The notes under the pieces: generated by a model
What the model was told of the DNA's origin: nothing
What the model saw: the letters and a program-made list of their open reading frames with translations, nothing else
The model's database searches: none
Source: Clostridiales bacterium
GTDB taxonomy: Bacteria; Bacillota; Clostridia; Christensenellales; Borkfalkiaceae
Direction: 5' to 3'
Assembly (NCBI GenBank): GCA_015069615.1
Contig: SVIF01000008.1
Coordinates: 1 to 62,315, forward strand
DNA: 62,315 nucleotides
Shown here: one piece after another, positions 40,312 to 49,087 of the stretch
Layout: every line of letters starts with the position of its first letter
Numbering within the stretch: the first letter of the stretch is position 1
Made by a program: the position numbers and the translations under genes

Positions 40312-41166
40312 ATGACAGATTGTAATCACGATTGCGCTTCTTGCACCGCAAACTGCGGGGAACGCAAACAAAAAAGTTTCTTAAAACGCCCCAACGCCCT
40401 TTCCAACGTGAAAAAGGTAATCGGCGTGGTTAGCGGTAAAGGTGGGGTAGGGAAATCCTTTGTTACCGCCTTGCTTGCTTGCGCAACCGCGAAAAAAGGC
40501 TTTCAAACGGCAATTATTGATGCGGACGTAACCGGGCCCTCGGTTCCCAAAATGTTCGGCATTACCGAAGGGGCTGGCGGCAGCGAATATGGTATTTTGC
40601 CCGCACGAACGGATGGCGGCATTGAAATTATTTCTTCCAATATGTTTTTGGAAGATCCCACCGCCCCCGTGGTTTGGCGTGGCCCCGTGATTGCGGGTAT
40701 GGTTAGTCAGTTTTGGACGGACGTAATTTGGAACGAAGTAGACTATATGTTCGTGGATATGCCTCCGGGAACGGGGGACGTACCCCTTACCGTATTCCAG
40801 TCTATTCCCGTAGACGGCATTATCGTTATCACCACCCCCCAAGAACTAGTGGGTATGATCGTTGCCAAAGCGGTAAATATGGCGAATATGATGCATATTC
40901 CCGTTTTGGGCGTGGTGGAAAATATGAGTTATACCGAATGCCCCCATTGTGGTGAAAAAGTGTATTTGTACGGAGAAAGCCACGTGGCGGATACGGTAAA
41001 AACCTTTGGGTTGCCCTTACTTGCGCAACTTCCCATCCGTCCCCAAAATACCGCACTTATGGACGCAGGCAAAGCCGAAGAAATTGACGGAACTCCCTTA
41101 GAAGGGGCAATTGACGCAGTTTTGGCAGTTGTGCCCAAGCCCCGCGTGTACGAAGACGAAGAATAA
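40312..41166 (+). CDS. Mrp/NBP35-family Fe-S carrier ATPase
   Basis: 284 residues. A P-loop ATPase of the MinD/ParA fold that assembles or delivers 4Fe-4S clusters. Visible: an N-terminal Cys cluster (CNHDCASCTANC), the deviant Walker A SGKGGVGKS (residues 41-49), DADVTGPSVPK, VDMPPGTGD and the cluster-bridging CPHC motif. The eukaryote NBP35-like N-terminal Cys motif is present in addition to the C-terminal one. AAAAGGAG inside the end of nadE serves as ribosome binding site. Cotranscribed with nadE; the link may be the Fe-S quinolinate synthase of the same NAD pathway, which is not in the window (inference). Confidence 0.93.
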   Translation: MTDCNHDCASCTANCGERKQKSFLKRPNALSNVKKVIGVVSGKGGVGKSFVTALLACATAKKGFQTAIIDADVTGPSVPKMFGITEGAGGSEYGILPARTDGGIEIISSNMFLEDPTAPVVWRGPVIAGMVSQFWTDVIWNEVDYMFVDMPPGTGDVPLTVFQSIPVDGIIVITTPQELVGMIVAKAVNMANMMHIPVLGVVENMSYTECPHCGEKVYLYGESHVADTVKTFGLPLLAQLPIRPQNTALMDAGKAEEIDGTPLEGAIDAVLAVVPKPRVYEDEE

Positions 41167-41244
41167 TTCCGCTTTCCGCGGGATGCTATAACGCCCTTTT
41201 TTAAAAAATATAAATTACAACAAAATCTCAATAAAAGTTGAAGT

Positions 41245-41281
41245 GGACTTTTGCCAAACTAGGTAAAAAGTCCGCTTTTTT
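41245..41281 (+). terminator. Terminator after nadE-mrp
   Basis: GGACTTTTGCC pairs with GGTAAAAAGTCC (one bulge), then GCTTTTTTT. A second hairpin with six T follows at 41313-41346 (GGGGGCGA/TCGTCCCCC). The rest of this 321-base gap shows no clear promoter or gene. Confidence 0.75.
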
Positions 41282-41487
41282 TAATTTTATTTTATACTTT
41301 GGGTAGCACAATGGGGGCGAAAAAGGGAAAGTCGTCCCCCTTTTTTCCGTTCTAAAATCCTTATTTTTGGCATAGCGTAAAAAGAAGAACTGGCATGGGT
41401 AAATCGTTTTCGGCAAAAAAAGACCGAAAAAAACAAAACCCGTCAAAGTTCTTTGTAAAAAATAGGGTATTTTGGAGGGGCGCTTAA

Positions 41488-42255
41488 GTGAAAGTGTTTG
41501 TGGGGAAACGCAAAACGGTTTTTTTAGGGATGGCCTTGGCGCTAGCTTTCGTTTGTTCGGTATGTGCCGTGGGCGGAACGGGTGCGTATGCCGCGCTGTA
41601 CGGCAAACCTACCAAAAAACTGCCCATCTATTCGGTGGAAACGCTAGAAAAAAAGGTGGCGATTACCTTTGATGCAGCCTGGGGTGTGGATTATACGGAC
41701 GCAATTTTGGAGTGTTTAGCAGAATACCAAATTCCCGCAACCTTCTTTTTGGTGGAGTTTTGGACTAAGAAGTATTCTTCTTACGTAACAAAAATTCATC
41801 AGGCGGGCCACGCCATAGGAACGCATAGCAAAACGCACGCGTATATGAGTAAGCAAAGCCGTGGGGAACAGGAAAGCGAACTCACTTCTTCCGCGAAGGC
41901 AATTTCGGATATCACGGGTACGCCCGTAACCTTATTCCGCGCGCCTTACGGGGATTACAGCGATTCGCTGATTGAAACCGCCGAAAAGTTGGGGCTTTAT
42001 ACCTTACAATGGGACGTAGATTCTTTGGACTGGAAGGATTTATCCGCGGGGGAAATTGCCAAACGGGTGGTTTCCAAGGTGCAAAACGGAAGCATTATTT
42101 TAATGCACAACAACGGATTGCACACCGCGGAAAGCCTACCTTTAATTTTTGAAGCTTTGCTTTCTAAAGGGTATCAATTCGTGCGCGCAGACCACTTAAT
42201 TTACAAGGAAAACTACGAAATGGACGTTACCGGCAGGCAACATTCACTGGCGTAA
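41488..42255 (+). CDS. Polysaccharide deacetylase (CE4, PdaA/PdaB-like)
   Basis: 255 residues with an N-terminal membrane/signal segment (FLGMALALAFVCSVCAVGG). CE4 motifs in order: TFDAAWG (catalytic base/metal Asp), GTHSKTHAYM (metal His pair, H-x3-H), RAPYGDYSD, WDVDSLDW and LMHNNGLHT. It removes N-acetyl groups from a surface glycan, most likely peptidoglycan. Start GTG at 41488 has GGAGGGG 7 bases upstream. The SSB-like gene follows 24 bases after its stop. Confidence 0.9.
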   Translation: MKVFVGKRKTVFLGMALALAFVCSVCAVGGTGAYAALYGKPTKKLPIYSVETLEKKVAITFDAAWGVDYTDAILECLAEYQIPATFFLVEFWTKKYSSYVTKIHQAGHAIGTHSKTHAYMSKQSRGEQESELTSSAKAISDITGTPVTLFRAPYGDYSDSLIETAEKLGLYTLQWDVDSLDWKDLSAGEIAKRVVSKVQNGSIILMHNNGLHTAESLPLIFEALLSKGYQFVRADHLIYKENYEMDVTGRQHSLA

Positions 42256-42279
42256 AACCATAGAAAAACGGAGGACCAA

Positions 42280-42981
42280 ATGAATACTACTTATGAAAGA
42301 AACAATAAAGTGTACGTATCGGGGGAAATCGTAACTGAAGCGGAATTTTCGCACGAAGTGTACGGCGAAGGGTTTTACGAAATGAAGCTTAAGGTGGAAC
42401 GTCTTTCGGGGCAAGCGGATATTTTACCCGTAACCGTTTCCGAACGGCTGATTGCCGCAAACGATTTAAAGGTGGGGGGCCGCCTTTCCGCTGTGGGGCA
42501 GTTCCGCAGTTATAATAAGTTGGTAGATGGAAAAAGTCGCTTAATGCTAACCGTGTTCGTGCGTGAAACGGTGGAAGGGGATAAATATAAAAACCCCAAC
42601 AATATCGTGCTTTGCGGGTATATTTGTAAACCGCCCGTGTATCGCACCACCCCCTTTCATAGGGAAATTGCGGACGTACTTGTGGCGGTTAACCGCGCCT
42701 ATAATAAGTCCGATTACATTCCTTGTATTGCTTGGGGCAGAAACGCGCGCTTTGTAAAAAACTTAACCGTGGGCGAAAGGATTGCCGTTTCAGGTAGAAT
42801 TCAAAGCAGAGAATATCAAAAAAAGATTTCCGAAACCGAAACGAAAACCATGACGGCGTACGAAGTTTCGGTAAGCAAGCTTGCCGCGTACGACAGCGTA
42901 ACTGCCTTTGATATCAACGGGGAATTTGACCTGCTTTTAAACGGCGGGGAAGATAGCGAAGAATTGTTTTATACCGAATAA
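42280..42981 (+). CDS. SSB-like protein with two OB-folds
   Basis: 233 residues. Two tandem OB-fold segments can be seen: residues ~8-98 (VYVSGEIVTEAEFSHEV ... RLSAVGQFRSYNKLVDGKSR ... VFVRE) and ~105-200 (NIVLCGYICKPPVYRTTPFHREIADVLVAVNR ... IPCIAWGRNARFVKNLTVGERIAVSGRIQSREY; cited in pieces). The second fold is the more SSB-like. The tail is acidic (GGEDSEELFYTE) but does not end in the canonical DDDIPF-type tip. It may be a specialised single-strand binding protein rather than the replicative SSB. GGAGG precedes the ATG. Confidence 0.8.
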   Translation: MNTTYERNNKVYVSGEIVTEAEFSHEVYGEGFYEMKLKVERLSGQADILPVTVSERLIAANDLKVGGRLSAVGQFRSYNKLVDGKSRLMLTVFVRETVEGDKYKNPNNIVLCGYICKPPVYRTTPFHREIADVLVAVNRAYNKSDYIPCIAWGRNARFVKNLTVGERIAVSGRIQSREYQKKISETETKTMTAYEVSVSKLAAYDSVTAFDINGEFDLLLNGGEDSEELFYTE

Positions 42982-43000
42982 TTGTAAGTAAAAACTTTAG

Positions 43001-43036
43001 AAAGCACACTTTTGCATAGCAAAAGGGGTGCTTTTT
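43001..43036 (+). terminator. Terminator after the SSB-like gene
   Basis: AAAGCAC-CTTTTGC pairs with GCAAAAG-GTGCTTT, then TTT. Confidence 0.85.
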
Positions 43037-43078
43037 ACATAAAATGAATAAAAAGCGCGAAAAAAACGAAAAAAACGT

Positions 43079-43107
43079 TTGTGTTTTAACGGGAAATATG
43101 ATACAAT
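43079..43107 (+). promoter_or_regulatory. Promoter of the CNNM gene
   Basis: TTGTGT (43079-43084), 17 bases, TACAAT (43102-43107). The element is nearly identical to the promoter at 5765-5793. Confidence 0.65.
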
Positions 43108-43137
43108 TTATCATATATTTTATTTAAGGAGATAGAA

Positions 43138-44469
43138 ATGACTAGCGACAGTATACCCATAGTCTGTGTGGTATTAGTTATTCTTATTGTTCTTTCGGGC
43201 ATGTTTTCGGCTACCGAAACGGCCTACTCTTCCATTAACCGTATCCGCATCAAAACCCTTGCAAACGAAGGGAGTAAAAAGGCGCGGAACGTAAACGATT
43301 TTATTGAACGCTACGATAGCATGCTTTCTACCGTGCTAATCGGCAATAATATCGTAAACATAACGGCAACGTCGTTATCTACCTTGCTTTTCGTATTTTT
43401 GCTAAAAGGCAACGAATCTTTGGCGGCAACGCTAAGCACGGTGGTTTTAACCGTAGTTATCTTGCTGTTTGGGGAAATTACCCCCAAAATGCTTGCAAAG
43501 AAAAATCCCGAACGTTTTGCTATGGCAACCGTGGGATTTATGCGCTTTATTTTCGTGTTACTTTATCCTTTGAACCTGATTTTTATGGGCTGGAAATGGC
43601 TGGTTGGTAAAATTTTCCGCGCCAAGGAAGAACAGGGGATTACCGAAGAAGAACTTTTAGTTATCGTGGACGAAGCCGAAAAGAACGGTGATTTAACCGA
43701 CCAAGAAACGCAGTTAATTTCTTCCGCAATTGAATTTACCGATTTGGACGTAGGCGACGTGTTGGTGCCCCGCGTAAACGTAATCGCGGTGGAAAAATCC
43801 ACGCCTATGGAAGAAATTAAGAAGATGTTCTTAGAATACGAATTTTCGCGTATTCCCGTGTACGAAGAAAATATTGATACGGTAATCGGTATTATTCACG
43901 AAAAGGATTTCTTCTCTGCCTACTTCCGCGGGGATGCGGACGTAAGCGCCATTTTAACCAAAGTGGTGTTTGCAACCCCCCATATGAAAATTTCTTCCCT
44001 ACTTAATAAGTTGCAACGCGAAAAGGTGCACCTTGCCATTGTAACGGACGAATACGGCGGAACCAAAGGCCTTGTTACCATGGAAGATATTTTGGAAGAA
44101 CTGGTAGGGGAAATTTGGGACGAACACGACGAGGTTGTCAACCTATTTACCTCCCTTTCGGATAACGAATATGCAGTAGACGGTAACGCCCCCTTGCACG
44201 ACTTCTTTGATTTAGTGGAAATGGACGGCGCAGATGAATTTGAAGCCACCACCGTGGGCGGATGGGTTACCGAACAAATGGAACGTATCCCAATAGAAGG
44301 GGACTTTTTTGATTATAAACATTTGCATTTAGAAATTACCAAAACGGATAGCCGTAGGGTAATTGAGGTAAAACTTACCATAAACGAAAAAGAAGAAGAG
44401 GAAACGGGGGACTGGTTATTCCGTAAGGATAAAAAGGATCGCGAAAAAGAAGAGGACGAAGAAGAATAA
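43138..44469 (+). CDS. CNNM/CorC (hemolysin-C) family transporter-associated protein
   Basis: 443 residues. An N-terminal CNNM membrane domain (SGMFSATETAYSSINRIRIK; NNIVNITATSLSTLL; FGEITPKMLAKKNPE) with about four helices, then a pair of CBS domains (VLVPRVNVIAVEK; VTDEYGGTKGLVTMEDILEELVGEI, cited in part), and a C-terminal CorC/HlyC domain. The tail is very acidic and basic (KKDREKEEDEEE). The family is linked to Mg2+ or Co2+ efflux and homeostasis; the exact role here is not shown. TAAGGAGATAGAA precedes the ATG. Monocistronic with its own terminator. Confidence 0.92.
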   Translation: MTSDSIPIVCVVLVILIVLSGMFSATETAYSSINRIRIKTLANEGSKKARNVNDFIERYDSMLSTVLIGNNIVNITATSLSTLLFVFLLKGNESLAATLSTVVLTVVILLFGEITPKMLAKKNPERFAMATVGFMRFIFVLLYPLNLIFMGWKWLVGKIFRAKEEQGITEEELLVIVDEAEKNGDLTDQETQLISSAIEFTDLDVGDVLVPRVNVIAVEKSTPMEEIKKMFLEYEFSRIPVYEENIDTVIGIIHEKDFFSAYFRGDADVSAILTKVVFATPHMKISSLLNKLQREKVHLAIVTDEYGGTKGLVTMEDILEELVGEIWDEHDEVVNLFTSLSDNEYAVDGNAPLHDFFDLVEMDGADEFEATTVGGWVTEQMERIPIEGDFFDYKHLHLEITKTDSRRVIEVKLTINEKEEEETGDWLFRKDKKDREKEEDEEE

Positions 44470-44496
44470 TCTCTTTTCCATTATCACAAAACCATA

Positions 44497-44526
44497 TGCG
44501 GGCAGATTTCTGCCCGCACCTTTTTC
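44497..44526 (+). terminator. Terminator after the CNNM gene
   Basis: TGCGGGCAGA pairs with TCTGCCCGCA (10 bp), then CCTTTTT. Confidence 0.9.
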
Positions 44527-44573
44527 CCCTGAACGGGGAAAATATATATTTTTTCATTTTGATTTAAGGTTTG

Positions 44574-44735
44574 GAGTATATACTCTTTCCAAAGTTGGGG
44601 AATTAGATTTTTTTGTTTTCATTTTTTTCTCCCTAATTCATTTCCCCAGCGAACCCACACCCCTGCATTGCAGGGGTAAACGTGGGGATTTTTATGAAAT
44701 ATTCGCGCGCACTCACGCGCGTGTAAGGCAGGTAT
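44574..44735 (+). promoter_or_regulatory. Structured leader of the ABC exporter gene
   Basis: A 12-bp perfect palindrome GAGTATATACTC (44574-44585) overlaps a possible -10 (TATACT, with a weak TTTTGA 16 bases upstream). Behind it come long-range arms GAATTAG (44600-44606)/CTAATTC (44633-44639), a GC-rich hairpin CCCCTGCA-TTG-CAGGGG around 44660-44676, and an alternating CG tract at 44703-44721. It could be an operator plus attenuating leader; no known riboswitch was recognised. Confidence 0.4.
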
Positions 44736-44739
44736 TAAT

Positions 44740-47358
44740 ATGTTAGTTTTAAACGACGTAACCAAAACGTACGCATCTTCGGATTTTAGCGTTCAAGCGT
44801 TAAAGGGTGTATCCCTTGCGTTCCGCAAAAACGAATTCGTTGCCATTTTGGGGCAAAGCGGATGCGGAAAAACCACCTTGTTAAACATTATCGGTGGATT
44901 AGACCGTTATACCACTGGGGATATGCTAATTGAAGGCGTTTCCACCAAAAAGTATAAGGATCGCGACTGGGATACTTACCGTAACCACACGGTGGGCTTC
45001 GTGTTCCAGTCCTACAACTTAATCCCTCACCAAACGGTGCTTGGCAACGTAGAACTTGCCCTTACCCTTTCGGGTGTATCCTTAAAGGAAAGAAGGGAAC
45101 GTGCCGCAAAAGCACTGGAAAAGGTAGGGCTTGGCGAACACTTGAAAAAGCGCCCCAACCAACTTTCGGGCGGGCAAATGCAACGCGTGGCAATCGCCCG
45201 CGCCCTTGTAAATGACCCTGCGGTAATTTTGGCGGACGAACCCACGGGTGCTTTGGATACCGAAACCAGCGTTCAAGTTATGGACTTACTAAAAGAAGTA
45301 GCCAAGGATCGTTTGGTCATTATGGTAACCCATAACCCCGATTTAGCAAAAGAATACGCAACCCGCATTATTACTCTTTCGGACGGTCTGGTTACGGGGG
45401 ATAGCCATCCTTGTTCGGCAGATGAACTTCAATTAGTTCAGTCGGAGGAAGAACGGTTACAATCGCCGGTAGAGCAAAAACTGCCCAAGGAAGAAAGTGT
45501 AGAAGTTGTAAAAAAACCCGTAAAGGAAAAGAACGCGAAAAAGAAAAAGGCAAAAATGTCTTTCTTTACCGCCCTTCGGCTTTCTTTACGTAACCTTTCC
45601 ACCAAAAAAACGCGTACCGCGCTCGTTTCCTTTGCAGGTAGTATCGGTATTATCGGTATCGCGCTGATTTTATCCCTTTCCTCGGGCTTCCAAAATTACA
45701 TAGATAACGTGCAAAGGGATACCTTGTCTAATTATCCCTTGGAAATTACTTCCAGTACCGTGGATTTTGCCAGCATGATGTCTGCGATGTCCACGCCTCC
45801 CGCGTCCAAAGAAAAGTATCCCGATTCCGAAACGGTAACCGTAAACGAAGGACTAAAAAATATTACCAATTTGGCGGTTTCTTCGGTTAAGACGAACGAC
45901 TTAAAATCCTTGAAAACGTACTTAGAGGCGAACGTGGATTTTTCCAAAGTTTCCGCAATTCAATACCAGTACGGCTTACAATTGCGCTATTTAAAGAAGG
46001 ATAAAACCACGGGCGCATATTCGGAGATGGAAGACCCGCTTATGAAGTTAATTCCTTCCTCGGTAACGGGGGGAAGTTCTTCTATGCTTTCTTCTTTCTT
46101 GCCTTCGGTGTTTAGCGAAATGTTAGATAACCAAGAATTATTGCAGAAGCAGTACGACCTTTTGGATGGGGATTGGGCAAACCCCAACGCTGCGGACGAA
46201 GTAATGATAGTGGTAGACCAATATAACCAAATTAGCGATTATACCTTATATTACCTTGGGTTAATGGATTTGGCGCCCCTACTTTACGATTCGTACATGT
46301 TTGCTTTGCAAATGCAGTATCCGGGGCAAGAGATTCCCGATTCCATCAAAGAGGAGATTCTTAATATGGTGGAAAAGGAAACGGGTACGGCGTTCGACCC
46401 CACCGCGCCCCGTCCCGAAGCCCCCACTTTTACCTTTAGGCAACTTTTAGAAGAAGAATTTACCGTAATGCAAGGGTATGATTTCTACCATAAGGAAAAC
46501 GGAGTTTGGGTGGAAAATCCCAATGCGTTAGACTCCCAAAACGTTGCTAGCAAGTCCACCACTTTAAAAATTAAAGGCATTTTGCGTTTAAAGGAAGGGG
46601 TTGCTTCGGGCAGTATTACGGGGGCAATCGGCTACAATAAAGCATTGACTAAAAAAATGCTATCCGCACAATCGAATAGTCAGATTATTAGCGAACAAAA
46701 AGCAAATTCTTCCGTAAGCGTATTTACGGGGGAAGCTTGCACTCCGCAAGACTATGCGGAAAACCTTACCACGTTAGGGGTTGCCAGCGAAGATACGCCC
46801 AGTGCCATTTACATTTACCCCACCACTTTTGAAAATAAAGATTACGTGAAGGGATTAATCAACACCTATAACGAAGGGAAAGAAGAGGAAGACCAAATCA
46901 TATACAGCGACTTAGTGGATTCTTTAATGGGTTCGGTTACCATTATCATTGACGTGATTTCTTACGTATTAATCGCTTTCGTTTCTATTTCCTTAATCGT
47001 TTCTTCCATCATGATAGGTATTATTACCTACATTTCGGTGTTGGAACGTACCAAGGAAATTGGGGTGCTCAGAAGCCTTGGCGCAAGCAAGCGGGATATT
47101 TCCAACGTATTTAATGCGGAAACCTTAATCGTTGGCTTCCTTTCGGGGATTTTGGGTATTGCGGTTACCTTGCTTCTCAATATTCCCATCAACCTTATCA
47201 TTAACCATTTTGCGGAAATCGGCACGGTTGCATCCTTGCCCGTAGGTGGCGCGATTATCTTGGTTGGTATTAGCATGTTCCTTACCTTTATTGCAGGCTT
47301 AATTCCTTCTAAAATTGCGGCGAAGAAGGATCCTGTGGTGGCGCTCCGCACCGAATAA
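44740..47358 (+). CDS. MacB/FtsX-type ABC transporter, ATPase and permease fused
   Basis: 872 residues. Residues 1-225 are the ATPase: Walker [10 protein letters not shown] (from ~38), [10 protein letters not shown] signature (from ~142), Walker [17 protein letters not shown] Lys/Glu-rich linker (about 230-270) leads to the FtsX-like permease: one helix at ~290-310, a large extracytoplasmic domain of roughly 400 residues, then three helices ending [15 protein letters not shown]. This is the MacB-type mechanotransmission layout used for exporting peptides, lipoproteins or antibiotics, with order ATPase-permease in one chain. No partner MacA/adaptor is adjacent. Substrate unknown. No strong Shine-Dalgarno; AAGGCAGG precedes the ATG by about 8 bases. 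Confidence 0.93.
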   Translation: MLVLNDVTKTYASSDFSVQALKGVSLAFRKNEFVAILGQSGCGKTTLLNIIGGLDRYTTGDMLIEGVSTKKYKDRDWDTYRNHTVGFVFQSYNLIPHQTVLGNVELALTLSGVSLKERRERAAKALEKVGLGEHLKKRPNQLSGGQMQRVAIARALVNDPAVILADEPTGALDTETSVQVMDLLKEVAKDRLVIMVTHNPDLAKEYATRIITLSDGLVTGDSHPCSADELQLVQSEEERLQSPVEQKLPKEESVEVVKKPVKEKNAKKKKAKMSFFTALRLSLRNLSTKKTRTALVSFAGSIGIIGIALILSLSSGFQNYIDNVQRDTLSNYPLEITSSTVDFASMMSAMSTPPASKEKYPDSETVTVNEGLKNITNLAVSSVKTNDLKSLKTYLEANVDFSKVSAIQYQYGLQLRYLKKDKTTGAYSEMEDPLMKLIPSSVTGGSSSMLSSFLPSVFSEMLDNQELLQKQYDLLDGDWANPNAADEVMIVVDQYNQISDYTLYYLGLMDLAPLLYDSYMFALQMQYPGQEIPDSIKEEILNMVEKETGTAFDPTAPRPEAPTFTFRQLLEEEFTVMQGYDFYHKENGVWVENPNALDSQNVASKSTTLKIKGILRLKEGVASGSITGAIGYNKALTKKMLSAQSNSQIISEQKANSSVSVFTGEACTPQDYAENLTTLGVASEDTPSAIYIYPTTFENKDYVKGLINTYNEGKEEEDQIIYSDLVDSLMGSVTIIIDVISYVLIAFVSISLIVSSIMIGIITYISVLERTKEIGVLRSLGASKRDISNVFNAETLIVGFLSGILGIAVTLLLNIPINLIINHFAEIGTVASLPVGGAIILVGISMFLTFIAGLIPSKIAAKKDPVVALRTE

Positions 47359-47410
47359 GAAACCGTATAAACTTCGTTCTGCTGCGTTTACTGTCGGCAA
47401 ATACAATCTC

Positions 47411-47473
47411 GATAACCAACAAGGTTTATCTCGCCTGTATTTACCGACGAGCCTTGCATAACTCGTTTCTACG
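47411..47473 (+). repeat. Modular intergenic repeat, copy B1 (degenerate)
   Basis: GAT-AACC, loop AACAA, GGTT-T-ATC (47411-47430) matches the hairpin of copies A and B2 with the lower stem changed on both sides. GAGCCTTG (47449-47456) and CTTGCATAACTCGTTTC (47453-47469) follow, overlapping. Confidence 0.65.
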
Positions 47474-47524
47474 TTTTCTTATTTAAGAATTCTTTCTTCT
47501 AAATCACCGTACGAAACCGTATTT

Positions 47525-47707
47525 GCTACGCAATACTGCGTTTCTGCTACTCCGTTAAACCTTGGCAACCAACAAGGTTAGCCAAGTCTTAACGGCTACG
47601 CGAGCCTTGTCTTGCTTGCAACTACGCTTTCTTATATAACAAGTTTTGCTTGCATCTATGCTTTCTTGCGCAACAATGTGTAAGCCTTGCATAACTCGTT
47701 TCTACGC
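47525..47707 (+). repeat. Modular intergenic repeat, copy B2
   Basis: Blocks in the same order as copy A: GCTACGCAATACT (47525-47537), the 25-base block at 47564-47588 identical to 9992-10016, CGCGAGCCTTG (47599-47609), and CTTGCATAACTCGTTTC (47686-47702). CTTGGC/GCCAAG extends the hairpin stem here. The region between the ABC gene and the dipeptidase gene (47359-47752) has no other content apart from the terminator. Confidence 0.75.
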
Positions 47708-47715
47708 TATATGGC

Positions 47716-47755
47716 AAAACGGCACCCCAAAAAAGGGTTGCCGTTTTTCTTTTTA
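47716..47755. terminator. Bidirectional terminator
   Basis: AAAACGGC-ACCC pairs with GGGT-TGCCGTTTT around an A-rich loop; T-run follows forward. On the reverse strand it lies directly behind the dipeptidase stop. Confidence 0.75.
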
Positions 47756-48595
47756 CTCAAAAATCTCGCTAAAAAATTCAGCAGCGTTTTCGTAGCAGAT
47801 GCGGATTGCGGTTTTTATTCCAAAGCGATTTTCCAACGCCTGAAAAAGTTGGGGGGATAGTGGGCGGCGGATATTCAATTCTTTGCAAAAAATCCCCTTC
47901 GTGCCGTCCGTATCCGTGCCAATAGCCAAAAAGCGTTTTCCGTATCGCCGTAAGCCGTATTCCGCGTGGGCTAAAAACGCTTGCATATCACCCCCTAAAA
48001 AAGGGGGGTAGGGGGTAATTCCTACAATTCCCCCTTTTTCGTAAAGGGCGTCCGCCACGGCTTGGGATAGGTTTCTTTTGTGGGGAAACACTGTGTAAAA
48101 GGGGGAGTGGGTAGCCATTACTTTTTCCGCCTTTTCCACCGTTTGCATGGCCGAACGTTTACTTAAATGCGAAACGTCCCCCACGATACATAATCGGCGC
48201 ATTTCGTTTAAGAATTCCACCCCTTCCGCGCTTACGCCAGTGTCCTTTTTGCATTCCCAGCCCGAGGCAAGACGATTGCTTTTCCAACATAGGGAAAGGA
48301 TTTTTAGACCCCGTTTTTGCCATAAGGCAAGGGTAGATGTGTTCCGTATTCCGCTTGCCCCTTCCATTCCTAAAATCACCCGCCGTTGGCCTAGGTTTGG
48401 GTAGGGAGTAAGCGTTTGGTTAAGTAACGCGGTTTTTAATTTTTCATACTGTTTTTCCATTTCTTTTTCGCGCAAGGCAGGGGGTAAATCTTCGCAAAAA
48501 ATCGCTAAAATTTTGCTTTCTTTTTCGCTAAAAATATGGGGACTGTTCAAGGAAAAACAAGCCGAAAGACTATCACAATGCAAATCAAAAAACAT
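47753..48595 (-). CDS. Membrane (renal-type) dipeptidase, peptidase family M19
   Basis: 280 residues. A zinc-dependent TIM-barrel dipeptidase. Metal ligands: DLHCDSL at residues 4-10, EGASG in LGMEGASGI, VGDVSHLS, MATHSPFY, and GTDTDG near residue 224. It is shorter than the ~310-400 residue family norm and the N-terminal part is compact. It cleaves dipeptides, including D-containing ones, so wall turnover is a possible role. It has no signal peptide. No clear Shine-Dalgarno was seen before the ATG. Monocistronic. Confidence 0.87.
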   Translation of the reverse strand: MFFDLHCDSLSACFSLNSPHIFSEKESKILAIFCEDLPPALREKEMEKQYEKLKTALLNQTLTPYPNLGQRRVILGMEGASGIRNTSTLALWQKRGLKILSLCWKSNRLASGWECKKDTGVSAEGVEFLNEMRRLCIVGDVSHLSKRSAMQTVEKAEKVMATHSPFYTVFPHKRNLSQAVADALYEKGGIVGITPYPPFLGGDMQAFLAHAEYGLRRYGKRFLAIGTDTDGTKGIFCKELNIRRPLSPQLFQALENRFGIKTAIRICYENAAEFFSEIFE

Positions 48596-48665
48596 ACTAA
48601 AAAATATGCGTTCGTATGAAAAAGAGTGCGCGGGGCATACTAATGAAAAAACGAGGGGGAAATCT

Positions 48666-48821
48666 ATGAGTAAAAAGCAGAAATCAAAACGTATTCCCAG
48701 GCTTACCGAGGCAGAATACAGTGCGTACCTATCCGCCTTAAAGGATGAAACGCCAGTATTTCACGAAACCGCGCAAAGCCAAGCGATTGAAAATGAGGAA
48801 AACTACCGCAACGGTAAATAG
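48666..48821 (+). CDS. Small conserved-looking protein of 51 residues, unknown function
   Basis: ATG at 48666 with GAGGGGG 7 bases upstream. The product is basic at the N-terminus (MSKKQKSKRIPRLTEAEYSA) and acidic at the C-terminus (IENEENYRNGK), with no membrane segment. The ribosome binding site, codon use and the terminator directly behind it (48825-48852) support a real gene. It diverges from the dipeptidase gene. No family recognised. Confidence 0.65.
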   Translation: MSKKQKSKRIPRLTEAEYSAYLSALKDETPVFHETAQSQAIENEENYRNGK

Positions 48822-48824
48822 ATA

Positions 48825-48852
48825 AAGCGGCGCCGAAAGGCGCTGCTTTTCT
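48825..48852 (+). terminator. Terminator after the 51-aa gene
   Basis: AAGCGGCGCC pairs with GGCGCTGCTT around GAAA, then TTCTTTG. An alternating CG tract (48872-48887) follows. Confidence 0.8.
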
Positions 48853-48945
48853 TTGTTTTTAAGGTAAAATCACGCGCGCGCACGCGCGAAATGCAAAAAC
48901 CGCCAAATTCCCCCTAAAAAAGTTGAAAAATTGTTTTTTATACGC

Positions 48946-48974
48946 TTGTATTTCCTACGGAAATATGGTATAAT
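48946..48974 (+). promoter_or_regulatory. Promoter of the asnS-plsX-rnc-smc-ftsY run
   Basis: TTGTAT (48946-48951), 17 bases, TATAAT (48969-48974). A ~107-base leader follows. It shows no T-box motif, so asnS is probably not tRNA-controlled. Confidence 0.7.
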
Positions 48975-49087
48975 TTTACCGTGTGGTATTCTCTTTTCCC
49001 CCCAAAGGCGTGGGGAAGGGTAAAAAACCACCCCAACATCTTGTATTTTTAAGGGCAAGCAAAACTTTCGCCCCAAATGGAGAACGT

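Noticed and set aside
48872-48887. Alternating CG tract as Z-DNA or regulatory element
   Set aside because: Only 16 bases; similar tracts occur by chance in this CpG-rich sequence. No positional link to a promoter box was seen.
48975-49087. T-box leader upstream of asnS
   Set aside because: The ~107-base leader has no recognisable T-box sequence or specifier stem followed by a terminator.
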